Assembly (NCBI RefSeq): GCF_018688315.1
Contig: NZ_CP061315.1
Span: forward strand, 682,001 to 746,000
Source: Polynucleobacter sp. AP-Kolm-20A-A1
GTDB taxonomy: Bacteria; Pseudomonadota; Gammaproteobacteria; Burkholderiales; Burkholderiaceae
Reading direction: 5' to 3'
DNA length: 64,000 nucleotides
In this document: one piece after another, positions 1 to 8,852 of the stretch
Position numbering within the stretch: position 1 is the first letter of the stretch
Layout: each line of letters opens with the position of its first letter
Notes under the pieces: generated by a model
The model's input: only the letters and a program-made list of their open reading frames with translations
What the model was told of the DNA's origin: nothing
The model's database searches: none
Position numbers and translations under genes: made by a program

Positions 1-1
1 G

Positions 2-514
2 CCTGATCTATATCGCGGCAAATTAGCGCTTGAGGCTAATGAAGCTGAGCATCTGATGAATGATTTGAACTTTGGAGATGCTGCCGGACAAGATATTCGT
101 GGGGCGGTTCAGTACCTGAAGGCGACTGGCAGTAAGAAGGTAGCCGTAACAGGTTTTTGTATGGGTGGCGCATTAACAGTGCTATCGGCATGCAATGTTC
201 CCGAGTTAGATGGCACGATAGTTTGGTACGGATACCCTCCGCTTGAATACGTGGATGCCAATGCAGTAAGCAAGCCTATGTTGGCACATTGGGCTTTGCA
301 TGACGAGTTCTTTGCGCCGGCTGGAGTTGATCAATTAGAAGAAAAGCTAAAGGCGGCAGGGGCAAATATTGAGTTTTATCGTTATGACACTAAGCATGCC
401 TTTGCGAATCCTAAGTCTGATGCTCGTGGTTTGCCGCCGCTCAAATACAATGCTGAGGCTGCTCAGCTAGCCTGGGATCGCACCTTTGAATTTTTGAAAA
501 AGAATTTAGCTTAA
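2..514 (+). CDS. Dienelactone hydrolase family protein (5' end outside the window)
   Basis: C-terminal 171 residues of an alpha/beta hydrolase of the dienelactone hydrolase (carboxymethylenebutenolidase) family. The frame is open from base 2, so the real start lies upstream of the window and the ATG at 56 is internal. The nucleophile elbow GFCMGG (Cys codon at 158), the Asp in ALHDEFF and the His in TKHAFAN give the Cys-Asp-His triad of the family. Classical members open the lactone ring of dienelactone in chlorocatechol breakdown, but bacteria often carry several paralogues of unknown substrate. No chlorocatechol genes are visible here, so the substrate is open. It is probably cytoplasmic. 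Confidence 0.85.
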   Translation, partial: PDLYRGKLALEANEAEHLMNDLNFGDAAGQDIRGAVQYLKATGSKKVAVTGFCMGGALTVLSACNVPELDGTIVWYGYPPLEYVDANAVSKPMLAHWALHDEFFAPAGVDQLEEKLKAAGANIEFYRYDTKHAFANPKSDARGLPPLKYNAEAAQLAWDRTFEFLKKNLA

Positions 515-540
515 TCACGCTTTATTGATACATTTTTAAT

Positions 541-1038
541 ATGCACCTGTTCTCTGAAAATCTCGCGGTTGAAATCTCTAGTTACTATCGCAACTTGGCG
601 CTAGGCCATGGCGTTATTCCCAAGGTATTTACCTTGGTTAATTCAGAGGGGGATCAGTATCTTTTCTTTATCGATGATCTTCGAATGGAAAAAGAAGAGG
701 AGAATCAATTTCTTGCATATATCGTTGAGCAACATGACGCCGTTTCTTATGCTCGAGGCACCTTGGTGATTGTGGAGAACAATCAGCAGTTCATTGAGTT
801 TGCAGTAGTTGATAAAGATGACGAAGAAGCCATAGTCTGCTCTGCAGAGTTAACCCGGGATATGGACGATAAACCGATTGGTTTGAGCGAATTCGAAAAA
901 ACCTTGGTGAAAAAAGGATCGATCATTTTTGGCGGGTTGTTTGAGCCCGTCAAACTCTCTGAAGCAAAGACCGAAGACTTTCAAAGCCTATGGGATGAGA
1001 TGAGGTCCAAGATTCTTCATCGCAATATGGGGCTTTAA
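541..1038 (+). CDS. Conserved hypothetical protein, 165 aa
   Basis: I do not recognise a family. The protein is acidic, has no signal peptide or membrane segment, and reads as one small globular alpha/beta domain. An acidic stretch lies near residues 35-50 (DDLRMEKEEENQ) and another near 93-100 (DKDDEEA). It starts 26 bp after the hydrolase gene in the same direction and may be co-transcribed with it, although no clear ribosome binding site precedes the ATG. It converges on the permease gene with only 10 bp between stops. Codon use resembles the neighbours, so I take it as a real gene of unknown function. Confidence 0.7.
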   Translation: MHLFSENLAVEISSYYRNLALGHGVIPKVFTLVNSEGDQYLFFIDDLRMEKEEENQFLAYIVEQHDAVSYARGTLVIVENNQQFIEFAVVDKDDEEAIVCSAELTRDMDDKPIGLSEFEKTLVKKGSIIFGGLFEPVKLSEAKTEDFQSLWDEMRSKILHRNMGL

Positions 1039-1048
1039 GTTACAGCGT

Positions 1049-2356
1049 CTAGGCACCAAATTTCTTTTTCAGAAATTTTGTGTAAAAAGCTTCTAGTGCA
1101 AAGGAGCCGATGAGGGCGCCAATCAATGCAATTGCGCTGCCAGGAGCATTTTCAATAACGCTCACCAAAAGCGTAACAAATAAGTAGAGATTGATAATGA
1201 TGGCTGTCCAGAGCGGCCATTGTCTAGCGCCAGTCTTCTTGCGAACCTTCAGATGACCATAGGTAATGGCGGCATAGACCAATAAGAATGCTAGGCTGGC
1301 CATCTGCCCAACGATATCGAGCGGAAATATCAACACCAAGATGGTCACAAAGAGGGCGGATGCGCTGAGTGCGCCTGTCCGTGTTTTGAGAATCGTTTGG
1401 CCCAGCATTTGAGAGATTGAAGTTTTGCTCACCATATCGGCTGCAATATTAGAGGCGGCAAAAATCGTGGCATTGAGTGCTGCTGCGCAGGCGAGCAATG
1501 CTGCTGCGCCAATCACGGCAAACCCCATCTTACCTGCAACGATCTGCGCTGCATTTGCAAGAACATGACCATTAAATTGCTGCATCTGTTCTGGTGGCAA
1601 CAGTAGGACTGTTGTGCTACTTACTAATACATAGGCAATCGTCACCAATATCAAAGCGGAAAACATCGCAAGCGGCAGTTCCTTTTGGGGTTTTTGCATG
1701 GCGTTTGATGAATTCGTCACTACGCCAAAACCTTGATAGTTGATATACAGAATGCCGGTAGCAATCGCTATGCCGTTGATGGATCCGCCAGCGGATTTAA
1801 ACGCGCTGATATCGGCAACGTGGATACCCTCAATTGAATACAGTAAGAGAGCGATAGTGACAAAGCCGATAGCCAGTGTTTCAGCGCGACCGACAAAATT
1901 GGTGCCAAGTACATTGATGCCGGCACACAAAACTACGATACCAGCGCCGACCATTTTCACTTCAGTTGGCGAAAGACTGCCACCAAGCAGTGTATTGGTG
2001 TATTCAGAAAACCCGGCAGCATAAAGAGCGGCAGCAATTAAATACGCAATGTATTGAAAATTATTCAGGCCGCCCGCAATAACGCCGGGCCCAAAACTCA
2101 TGACAGTAAAAGTAGCAGCGCCGCCACTACTTGGAAATGTGGCGCCTAATTTGGCGTATGAGTAAACAGAGAATGAGGCTGCAATGGCGCCAATCAGAAA
2201 AGCCAGGGGAATATGTGTTCCAGCATGCATGCTGGCTGTGCCAAGTAGAGAGAAGAGGCCGGCACCCATCATGCCGCCTATGCCCAAGGCGGTAGCGGAA
2301 AAAAGGCCAATAGCCTTGCCGTGCTTACTTGCTGTCTTTAAGAGCGCTGAATTCAC
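1049..2356 (-). CDS. APC family amino acid permease
   Basis: Inner-membrane transporter of 435 residues with about 12 hydrophobic segments. The N-terminal signature ATALGIGGMMGAGLF (about residues 20-35) is the glycine-rich first helix of the amino acid-polyamine-organocation superfamily, where substrate carboxyl groups bind. A second typical unwound helix is near residues 190-215 (NGIAIATGILYINYQGFG). The substrate cannot be told from sequence; cationic amino acids or polyamines are possible. The start is a GTG at 2356, because the next methionine falls inside helix 1. The gene converges on the preceding unknown gene and is followed upstream by tRNA-Leu on the same strand. Confidence 0.85.
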   Translation of the reverse strand: MNSALLKTASKHGKAIGLFSATALGIGGMMGAGLFSLLGTASMHAGTHIPLAFLIGAIAASFSVYSYAKLGATFPSSGGAATFTVMSFGPGVIAGGLNNFQYIAYLIAAALYAAGFSEYTNTLLGGSLSPTEVKMVGAGIVVLCAGINVLGTNFVGRAETLAIGFVTIALLLYSIEGIHVADISAFKSAGGSINGIAIATGILYINYQGFGVVTNSSNAMQKPQKELPLAMFSALILVTIAYVLVSSTTVLLLPPEQMQQFNGHVLANAAQIVAGKMGFAVIGAAALLACAAALNATIFAASNIAADMVSKTSISQMLGQTILKTRTGALSASALFVTILVLIFPLDIVGQMASLAFLLVYAAITYGHLKVRKKTGARQWPLWTAIIINLYLFVTLLVSVIENAPGSAIALIGALIGSFALEAFYTKFLKKKFGA

Positions 2357-2439
2357 AGAGATTTCTAGAGCCTGACTTGGGTTGGGTGGGGCTTGTATTT
2401 GAGCATAATGCCCCCATATTTAGCCATAACTAGAGTATT

Positions 2440-2526
2440 TGGTGCCCAGGAAGGGACTCGAACCCCCACAACCTTACGATCGCCAGCACCTGAAGCTGGT
2501 GCGTCTACCAATTTCGCCACCTGGGC
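2440..2526 (-). tRNA. tRNA-Leu (anticodon CAG)
   Basis: The minus strand reads a complete class II tRNA of 87 nt including the encoded CCA. The acceptor stem GCCCAGG (from 2526) pairs with CCTGGGC near 2444-2450. The anticodon stem CCAGC/GCTGG encloses the loop TTCAGGT, giving anticodon CAG. A long variable arm and the T-loop GTTCGAGTC follow. A good -10 box TATAAT lies at 2535-2540 on the minus strand, 8 bp upstream of the mature 5' end, but I see no matching -35 at 17 bp. The gene is intact and there is no integrase or repeat beside it. Confidence 0.97.
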
Positions 2527-2669
2527 ATGGCTCTATTATAGAGGGATAGGCATTTTTCGCCCTTTTCAACCCAATTTGGCTTTTTCCCTTCAGACTTGGT
2601 GGTTTGATACAGTAGCCTTAATTCATAACAAAAATAGCTATATAAGGCATGTATTGCCGAAGGAATTAA

Positions 2670-5051
2670 ATGCGTAAAGCAAAAGACTTGGTGCCACGTG
2701 AGGCTGACCGCTTAGGAACAGTCCAAGGGCATCGAGACGGATTTGGATTTGTCATTCCCGATGATGGTGGTGAAGACATATTTCTCTCGGAAAGAGAAAT
2801 GTCCCGCGTCATGCACGGCGATAGAGTAAATGTCAGAGTATTAGGAACAGATCGACGTGGTCGTCCAGAGGGGCAGATCGTTGAAGTGGTTCTGCATGCT
2901 AATAAAGTCGTGATTGGACGACTCTTAAATGAGAATGGTGTTTTGATTGTTGCGCCTGAAGATAAGCGCATTGGTCACGACATTTTAATTCCACCTAAGG
3001 CTCAAGGTAATGCCAAGCTTGGACAAGTAGTTAGCGTTGAGATCATTGATTATCCGGATAGCTATCGCCAGGCGGTAGGTCGTGTAGTCGAGGTCTTAGG
3101 CGAGATTGATGATCCCGGAATGGAGATCGAGATTGCCGTGCGCAAGTATGGCGTTCCTCATGAGTTCTCGGCTGCAGCTATGAAAGAAGCAGCTGCTTTG
3201 CCAGACACGGTTCAGCAGGCGGATTTAGAAGGTCGTGTCGATTTACGTGATGTACCGCTGGTAACAATTGACGGTGCAGATGCTCGCGATTTTGATGATG
3301 CGGTTTATTGTGAGCCGGTCATGTACGGTAAGACTAAAGCGTGGCGTCTGATTGTCGCTATTGCCGACGTCTCTCATTATGTAAAGCCGGGCCAGCCATT
3401 AGACGATGATGGTCTGTTACGGGCGACTTCAGTATATTTCCCAAGGCGCGTGATTCCGATGTTGCCGGAGAAGATTTCAAACGGCCTTTGCTCACTAAAT
3501 CCAGGGGTAGATCGACTGTGTATGGTCTGCGACTCTGTAGTTGATAACAATGGCATTGTGTTGGCATACCAGTTTTATCCAGCGGTAATGCATTCTGCAC
3601 AGCGCTTTACGTATGACACTGTCTGGGAAATCCTCTCTAATAGTAAGGGTCCTGAAGCAGCGCGTTTTGCGCCGTTTCGCCCCTTACTGACCAATCTCTA
3701 TTCTCTTTACAAAATTCTGTTGGCTGCGCGTGAGAAGCGGGGCGCTATCGAATTTGAAACCACTGAGACTCAAATTATTAGTAATGAGCTAGGTAAGATT
3801 CTTCGCATTGAGCCGCGTATCCGTAATGATGCGCATCGCTTAATTGAAGAGTGCATGTTGACTGCTAACGTTTGTGCTGCTGACTTCATCGAGAAGAATA
3901 AACATCTGAGCTTGTATCGTGTTCATGGTGAGCCATCAGAAGAAAAGCTGATGACCTTGCGCCAAGTTCTGCGAACCTCAGGCCTATCTTTGGGCGGTGG
4001 TGAAAAACCAAAGCCGCGCGATTTTGCCAAGTTAATTCGTGAGATTAAAGATCGTCCTGATGCCAATATGCTTCAGTCAGTTGTCTTGCGCTCTATGCAG
4101 CAAGCGATGTATCAACCAGATAACGAAGGCCACTTTGGTCTGGCATATCCTGCTTACTCACACTTCACGAGTCCGATCCGTCGCTATCCGGATTTATTGA
4201 CACACCGAGTCATAAAGTCGATTCTGCAGAAAAAGCCGTATGTTCCAGTCTTGCCGCCGAAGGTTCCACTGAACTTAACCTTGCCGCGTAAGGGCAAAGG
4301 TCGTGAGAACGCAGTGAATGCTAAGAAATCCCAAAGCGATGCAAAAGCAGGGGTTGAAAAAGGGGCTAAGCCACCCAAAGGCGCTAATGCAGCATTGCCA
4401 ATCTGGGGTCAGTTGGGCGTGCATTGCTCATCAAATGAGCGTCGCGCAGATGAAGCGTCGCGCGATGTGGAGGCATGGCTCAAGTGTTATTACATGCGCG
4501 ACCATTTGGGCCAAGAATACGCCGGCACAGTAACGGGTGTTGCCAACTTTGGTTTATTTATTCAGCTGGAAAATCTTTTTGTCGAAGGCATGGTGCACGT
4601 CACCGAGCTGGGTGGGGATTACTTCCAATACGACGAGGCTCGCCAAGAGTTGCGTGGTGAGCGTACAGGTATTCGTTATCGCTTAGGTGATCGTATGCAT
4701 GTATTGGTAAGTCGCGTTGACCTGGATGCTCGCAAGATTGAATTTAGCCTTGTTAAATCGGTTGGCGCAGAACCAGGTGGCTCCTCAAATCGTCGCCAAC
4801 TATTGCTGGCAACGGATACTGGTAGACCTAATAAGAAGGCTGCGTCTAAAAAGAGCCGGCCTGATAACAAGATTCCGCAAAAGCCCAGTGGTATCAATGT
4901 CAATGCCGCTAAGTCGGCGGGTACCTTGGGCGCCAATCAATCCAAGAGTAAGGCGACCCGTAAAAACGGTAAATCCAAGCCTGGGAGAGTTGTTGGTAAG
5001 CCCGCTGGAAGTAAGCCGCCAGTCCGCAGTACAAAAGCGCGTCGTAAATAA
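2670..5051 (+). CDS. rnr: Ribonuclease R
   Basis: 3'-5' exoribonuclease that degrades structured RNA, including rRNA and mRNA fragments. N-terminal cold-shock/OB domains (about residues 15-150) are followed by the RNB catalytic domain. The metal-binding motif DGADARDFDD is at residues 201-210 and the HFTSPIRRYPDL motif near 497-508. An S1 domain lies near residues 615-700, and a lysine-rich basic tail covers the last 80 residues. AAGGA at 2660-2664 places the ATG well. A low-complexity insert rich in Lys, Pro and Ala (about residues 523-570) lies between the RNB domain and the conserved LGVHCSSNERRADEA helix; it is not in the E. coli enzyme as I recall it. The gene is followed 35 bp later by rlmB. 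Confidence 0.96.
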   Translation: MRKAKDLVPREADRLGTVQGHRDGFGFVIPDDGGEDIFLSEREMSRVMHGDRVNVRVLGTDRRGRPEGQIVEVVLHANKVVIGRLLNENGVLIVAPEDKRIGHDILIPPKAQGNAKLGQVVSVEIIDYPDSYRQAVGRVVEVLGEIDDPGMEIEIAVRKYGVPHEFSAAAMKEAAALPDTVQQADLEGRVDLRDVPLVTIDGADARDFDDAVYCEPVMYGKTKAWRLIVAIADVSHYVKPGQPLDDDGLLRATSVYFPRRVIPMLPEKISNGLCSLNPGVDRLCMVCDSVVDNNGIVLAYQFYPAVMHSAQRFTYDTVWEILSNSKGPEAARFAPFRPLLTNLYSLYKILLAAREKRGAIEFETTETQIISNELGKILRIEPRIRNDAHRLIEECMLTANVCAADFIEKNKHLSLYRVHGEPSEEKLMTLRQVLRTSGLSLGGGEKPKPRDFAKLIREIKDRPDANMLQSVVLRSMQQAMYQPDNEGHFGLAYPAYSHFTSPIRRYPDLLTHRVIKSILQKKPYVPVLPPKVPLNLTLPRKGKGRENAVNAKKSQSDAKAGVEKGAKPPKGANAALPIWGQLGVHCSSNERRADEASRDVEAWLKCYYMRDHLGQEYAGTVTGVANFGLFIQLENLFVEGMVHVTELGGDYFQYDEARQELRGERTGIRYRLGDRMHVLVSRVDLDARKIEFSLVKSVGAEPGGSSNRRQLLLATDTGRPNKKAASKKSRPDNKIPQKPSGINVNAAKSAGTLGANQSKSKATRKNGKSKPGRVVGKPAGSKPPVRSTKARRK

Positions 5052-5086
5052 TTACGTCGTCAATAGAGATTGAGTTAGAAAAGATA

Positions 5087-5854
5087 ATGAAACAAATATT
5101 GGTAGGTTTTCATGCGGTTCAAGCGCGTTTACGTGTTGATCCAGATAGCTTGAAGTCGGTGTACTTTGATCCTAGCCGTCGTGATAGACGTATGGGGGAT
5201 TTCTTAAAACAGGCTGAAGAGATTTTAGGTGAGCGTTTGCATGCTGCTGATGCCGAACGTCTACATAAGCTAACAGGACATGATCGCCATCAAGGCGTAG
5301 TCGCCTTAGCAGAAAAAATGACTATCGCTCGCACCATTACGGAAGTGGTTGAGGATGTTGAAGGCGCAAAAGAGAAGCCGCTATTCCTGGTATTAGATGG
5401 CGTAACCGATCCCCATAACTTCGGCGCATGCCTGCGTGTAGCCGACGGTGCCGGAGTAGATGCAGTAGTAATTCCTAAAGACCGCTCAGCTTCGATCAAT
5501 GCGACTGTGAGTAAGGTATCAAGCGGGGCATCCGAAGTGATGCCGGTGATTACCGTGACGAATCTCGTTCGCAGCATGAAAGAGATGCAAGAAGCTGGTG
5601 TTTGGCTGATTGGTACCGATGATGAAGCGACAAAATCAATTTATGACATCGATCTTACAGGCTCCATTGGTATTGTGATGGGGGCCGAAGGTGAGGGCAT
5701 GCGTCGACTGACAAAAGAGAACTGTGATGAGCTCGTTCGCATTCCAATGCAAGGCGTGGTTTCGAGTTTGAATGTCTCCGTTGCAAGTGGCGTATGCTTG
5801 TATGAGGCATTAAGACAGCGCCTAGCCAAATCAACAAATAAAGCTGCCAAGTAA
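5087..5854 (+). CDS. rlmB: 23S rRNA (guanosine-2251-2'-O)-methyltransferase RlmB
   Basis: SpoU/TrmH-class SPOUT methyltransferase that 2'-O-methylates G2251 in the P-loop region of 23S rRNA using S-adenosylmethionine. An N-terminal L30e-like substrate-binding domain (about 1-80) precedes the knotted catalytic domain. The three family motifs are present: DPHNFGACLRVADGAG, IVMGAEGEGMRRL and IPMQGVVSSLNVSVA. The length of 255 residues is normal. The rnr-rlmB pairing is a common proteobacterial operon and the 35 bp gap fits co-transcription. The motif set separates it from the tRNA methylases TrmH and TrmL well enough for a firm call. Confidence 0.95.
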   Translation: MKQILVGFHAVQARLRVDPDSLKSVYFDPSRRDRRMGDFLKQAEEILGERLHAADAERLHKLTGHDRHQGVVALAEKMTIARTITEVVEDVEGAKEKPLFLVLDGVTDPHNFGACLRVADGAGVDAVVIPKDRSASINATVSKVSSGASEVMPVITVTNLVRSMKEMQEAGVWLIGTDDEATKSIYDIDLTGSIGIVMGAEGEGMRRLTKENCDELVRIPMQGVVSSLNVSVASGVCLYEALRQRLAKSTNKAAK

Positions 5855-5872
5855 CTTGAAAAGAGGTTTGCT

Positions 5873-6058
5873 ATGAAATGCAATATTGGTCATACCGATC
5901 GCGTTCTACGCATGACTGTTGGCGTAACCCTCATGGGCTTGGCAGGTTTTGGAATTACGGGCCCCTGGGCTTGGATTGGCATTGTCCCCCTGTTAACGGG
6001 AATGATCGGTAATTGCCCGGCCTATAGCATTCTTGGTATCAATACAGCCAAAAAGTAA
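5873..6058 (+). CDS. DUF2892 (YgaP-type) small membrane protein
   Basis: A 61-residue protein with two hydrophobic helices (about residues 12-30 and 32-50) separated by a GPW turn. It carries the family pattern N-x-G-x-x-D-R-x-x-R at the N-terminus (NIGHTDRVLR) and the C-terminal GNCPAYSILGINT. Relatives occur alone or as the membrane part of rhodanese YgaP. The single Cys in GNCP is typical of the group. AGAGG at 5862-5866 supports the ATG. It lies 18 bp after rlmB and may share its transcript. The biochemical role is not known. Confidence 0.85.
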   Translation: MKCNIGHTDRVLRMTVGVTLMGLAGFGITGPWAWIGIVPLLTGMIGNCPAYSILGINTAKK

Positions 6059-6144
6059 GGCATCCACTCACTCGCAATACCAATTTTTAGGGACGCCATC
6101 CCGGGGTAAATAGGCAGCACAACTAAATTGTTCTACAGGGTTTT

Positions 6145-7011
6145 ATGTTTAAAAAAAATCACGAATTCATTCTCTGGCTGCTTGTTGCTCTCTCTGCCAT
6201 TATTTCCTTCATCGGTGCAATGCCATTTGCCGTCGGTATCGCCGGAAAATTAAGCATTATTGCTATTTCTGCGCGATTACTTTTTGCCTTAATACACGGC
6301 TCACAGCGATTGGGTTGGCGCAGACTCGGAATCATGTTTGGCATTACATGCATTGTTAGCTGGTGTTATGAATCCTTAAGCATTGCAACTGGTTTTCCTT
6401 TTGGCCATTACGTTTATACATCTGAATTGGGGCTAAAACTAGGAACTGTCCCGCTAATGATCATGCCATCCTATTTTGGCGTCTGCTACCTTGCATGGGC
6501 TTTAGCTCACGTTCTTTTGGATAAATTTGATCTCAAAATTGAGAAACGTTTAATGTTTGCAATTCCCATTATTGCCAGTTTTATTATGGTGATGTGGGAC
6601 ATGAGTATTGATCCAGCATCATCTACAGTTAAGCATGAGTGGATTTGGCGTGATGGGGGAGGCTACTTTGGGGTTCCTTTTTCTAACTTCATGGGGTGGT
6701 TTCTCTGCGTCTATACCATCTTCCAGTTTTGGGCGTTCTATTTAATGCGCTCAAATGAAATGCAAAATTGTGCTGAGGACAGCAAGAAATCAAGCTGGTA
6801 TCTTGTGATTATTATTTACGGCAGTATTTTTCTGGGGCCTATTTCAGCTGTATTTACAAACACTGGTGGCAGCGTTACTGATGCCAGCTCTCAGGTCTGG
6901 CCTTTGAAAGCGCTTTATGAAACTTTAGGGCTGGTATCTATTTTTACAATGCTTTTTGTAATCTGCTTAGCTTTTTTCAAAGTGCAGAAGAGCGCAATTG
7001 GCAGTAAGTGA
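6145..7011 (+). CDS. CruF-like carotenoid biosynthesis membrane protein (DUF422)
   Basis: Integral membrane protein of 288 residues with about seven or eight helices. It matches the DUF422/CruF group by the ordered motifs GFPFGHYVYTSELGLKL, PSYFGVCYLAWA, MSIDP (in VMWDMSIDPASS) and GGGYFGVPFSNFMGWF, whose acidic residues are the expected active site. Known members (CruF, haloarchaeal hydratases) add water to the psi end of acyclic or monocyclic carotenoids. No other carotenoid gene is in the window, so a carotenoid substrate is inferred from the family only. The region looks more AT-rich than its neighbours by eye, which fits an acquired gene. The gene ends 15 bp before the convergent transaldolase. 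Confidence 0.75.
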   Translation: MFKKNHEFILWLLVALSAIISFIGAMPFAVGIAGKLSIIAISARLLFALIHGSQRLGWRRLGIMFGITCIVSWCYESLSIATGFPFGHYVYTSELGLKLGTVPLMIMPSYFGVCYLAWALAHVLLDKFDLKIEKRLMFAIPIIASFIMVMWDMSIDPASSTVKHEWIWRDGGGYFGVPFSNFMGWFLCVYTIFQFWAFYLMRSNEMQNCAEDSKKSSWYLVIIIYGSIFLGPISAVFTNTGGSVTDASSQVWPLKALYETLGLVSIFTMLFVICLAFFKVQKSAIGSK

Positions 7012-7026
7012 TTAGATAAATCACAA

Positions 7027-8004
7027 TTATTTTGCAAGCAGTATTTCGAGTTTTTCAGTATCCGCGCAGAAGTTCCGAATACCTTCGGCTAATTTCTCGG
7101 TTGCCATAGCATCGTTATTGAGTTGCAGGCGGAAACTGGACTCATCCAATTTCAAATGCGTAATACCCTCAGTCTGTAACGCAGAGCTAGCGTTAGCGGC
7201 ATCCAGCTTTTTGCCTACTACCGCATTGCTACCTTGTAATTCAGCTAGTAGCTCTGGACTAATCGTTAACAGGTCTACTCCAGCTAGCTCCAATATTTGA
7301 CTGGTGTTCCGAAAGCTCGCCCCCATGATTTCTGTAGGGATGCCAAAGTGCTTGTAATAGTGAAAAATTCTCTTCACTGAAGTCACGCCCGGATCATTCG
7401 CTCCGCCATTATTTGCATCATTCCAATTTGCACCGAGTTTTGCTTTATACCAATCGGTAATGCGGCCTACAAATGGTGAGATCAGTTTAGCGTTAGCAGC
7501 CCCACATGCGGCAGCTTGTACTAGAGAGAAGAGCAGGGTCATATTGCAATGAATACCACTAGCTTCTAACTCTTTAGCGGCTGCAATACCTTCCCATGTG
7601 CCTGCTAATTTAATCAGAATACGTTTGCGATCGATCCCGTGGGATTCATAAAGAGCAATTAAATGCTTTGCTTTGGCCACGGTTGCTTTGGTGTCAAAAG
7701 ATAATCTTGCATCTACTTCTGTAGATACTCTTCCCGGGACAATTTTGAGAATCTCTAAGCCAAAAGCAACCAAGATGTAGTCAACCAAGTCTGTAGGGCT
7801 CATGCCGGGATGAGCGTCTTTAACGGATTGCACAAGACTTTGATAATTGCTTTGCTGGGCAGCCTTCAGAATCAATGAAGGATTGGTAGTCGCGTCTTGC
7901 GGCTGAAATGCCTGCATTCGCTCAAAATCGCCTGTATCGGCCACTACCGTAGTGAGTTTCTTGAGTTGCTCAAGTTGGCTGGATGCTAAAGGGGTGCTAT
8001 TCAT
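7027..8004 (-). CDS. tal: Transaldolase
   Basis: Non-oxidative pentose phosphate enzyme that moves a dihydroxyacetone unit from sedoheptulose-7-phosphate to glyceraldehyde-3-phosphate. The 325-residue length fits the TalB subfamily. The N-terminal [14 protein letters not shown] motif and the Schiff-base lysine in [13 protein letters not shown] (Lys132, same number as E. coli TalB) are present, as is the later phosphate-binding MGASFRN. It is cytoplasmic. The gene is divergent from rpiA, another pentose phosphate gene, with 101 bp between the starts. That makes shared control plausible. Confidence 0.96.
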   Translation of the reverse strand: MNSTPLASSQLEQLKKLTTVVADTGDFERMQAFQPQDATTNPSLILKAAQQSNYQSLVQSVKDAHPGMSPTDLVDYILVAFGLEILKIVPGRVSTEVDARLSFDTKATVAKAKHLIALYESHGIDRKRILIKLAGTWEGIAAAKELEASGIHCNMTLLFSLVQAAACGAANAKLISPFVGRITDWYKAKLGANWNDANNGGANDPGVTSVKRIFHYYKHFGIPTEIMGASFRNTSQILELAGVDLLTISPELLAELQGSNAVVGKKLDAANASSALQTEGITHLKLDESSFRLQLNNDAMATEKLAEGIRNFCADTEKLEILLAK

Positions 8005-8041
8005 AAGGGTGCAAGGCGATCACAAAAGGAATTTTCTTGAA

Positions 8042-8053
8042 TATCATATGATA
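8042..8053. promoter_or_regulatory. 12-bp palindrome between tal and rpiA
   Basis: TATCATATGATA is a perfect palindrome in the 101-bp divergent gap, 38 bp from the tal start and 53 bp from the rpiA start. It may be an operator shared by the two pentose phosphate genes. AT-rich palindromes of this size also occur by chance, so the assignment is weak. Confidence 0.25.
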
Positions 8054-8105
8054 GATGTATTAATTACTCTGTTCCAGTTAAGGCATAAGGACATTTGGCG
8101 GACCT

Positions 8106-8816
8106 ATGAATCAGGATCAACTTAAGCAAATGGTGGGTGAGGCGGCTCGCGACGAGGTTCTCAAACTCTCGGCCGGCCAAATATTAGGGGTGGGCACTGG
8201 TTCTACCGCCAATTGCTTTATCGATGCTCTAGCGCCCCATAAGGACCATTTCGCGGGCACGGTTTCCAGTTCAAATGCCACCACTGAACGCTTGCTAAAG
8301 CATGGCTTCAAAGTGCTTAACCCGAATGATGTGGTGAGCTTGCCTGCATATGTCGATGGCGCTGATGAAATTGATCCAGCTGGTCACATGATTAAGGGTG
8401 GGGGTGGAGCCCTTACTAGAGAAAAAATTATCGCCTCTATGGCCAAGCAATTTATTTGTATTTGCGATTCCTCAAAGCAAGTGCCTGTATTGGGGAACTT
8501 CGCGCTGCCCGTAGAAATTATTCCGTTGGCCCAGGGTGTTGTCACTAGAGAGCTAGAAAAATTTGGTGGCAAGGTCAGCTTGCGCCTAGCAAAAAATACT
8601 CGCCCCGATTTAGATCAAGCCCCAAGTGAACCTTTTGTAACGGATAACGGTGGCTGGATATTAGATGTAGCGGGATTAAAAATTTCAGACCCACTGAATA
8701 TGGAGTCGCAGATTAATCAAATCGCTGGCGTCATCACTGTCGGACTATTTGCAAAAGAGAAGGCCAACATTCTGCTGGTTAGTAATGCAGCTGGCGTTGA
8801 AAGAATTGCGCTTTAG
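8106..8816 (+). CDS. rpiA: Ribose-5-phosphate isomerase A
   Basis: Interconverts ribose-5-phosphate and ribulose-5-phosphate. The family motifs are in order: GVGTGSTANCFIDAL (phosphate loop, about residues 28-42), VDGADEIDP (catalytic Asp/Glu region, about 83-91), KGGGGALTREKI (about 97-108) and TDNGGWILD near residue 180. At 236 residues it is slightly longer than the E. coli enzyme. It is divergently paired with tal. A strong hairpin terminator starts 10 bp after the stop codon. Confidence 0.97.
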   Translation: MNQDQLKQMVGEAARDEVLKLSAGQILGVGTGSTANCFIDALAPHKDHFAGTVSSSNATTERLLKHGFKVLNPNDVVSLPAYVDGADEIDPAGHMIKGGGGALTREKIIASMAKQFICICDSSKQVPVLGNFALPVEIIPLAQGVVTRELEKFGGKVSLRLAKNTRPDLDQAPSEPFVTDNGGWILDVAGLKISDPLNMESQINQIAGVITVGLFAKEKANILLVSNAAGVERIAL

Positions 8817-8821
8817 GCATT

Positions 8822-8852
8822 AAAAAACCCGACGGGGTATCCCCATCGGGTT
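8822..8852. terminator. Bidirectional intrinsic terminator after rpiA
   Basis: A 12-bp stem with one mismatch (AACCCGACGGGG, loop TAT, CCCCATCGGGTT; 8826-8852). On the plus strand the tail GTTTTG is short. On the minus strand the hairpin is followed by six T residues (8827-8822), so it is the better terminator for minus-strand transcription arriving from 8979. Confidence 0.9.

Noticed and set aside
2440-2526. tRNA-Leu as an integration site for a mobile element
   Set aside because: The tRNA is complete and there is no integrase, partial tRNA copy or direct repeat on either side.
2393-2677. 94-residue plus-strand open frame across the tRNA-Leu gene
   Set aside because: It is an antisense reading of the tRNA; the GTRTPT-like peptide is a known artefact of annotating over tRNA genes.
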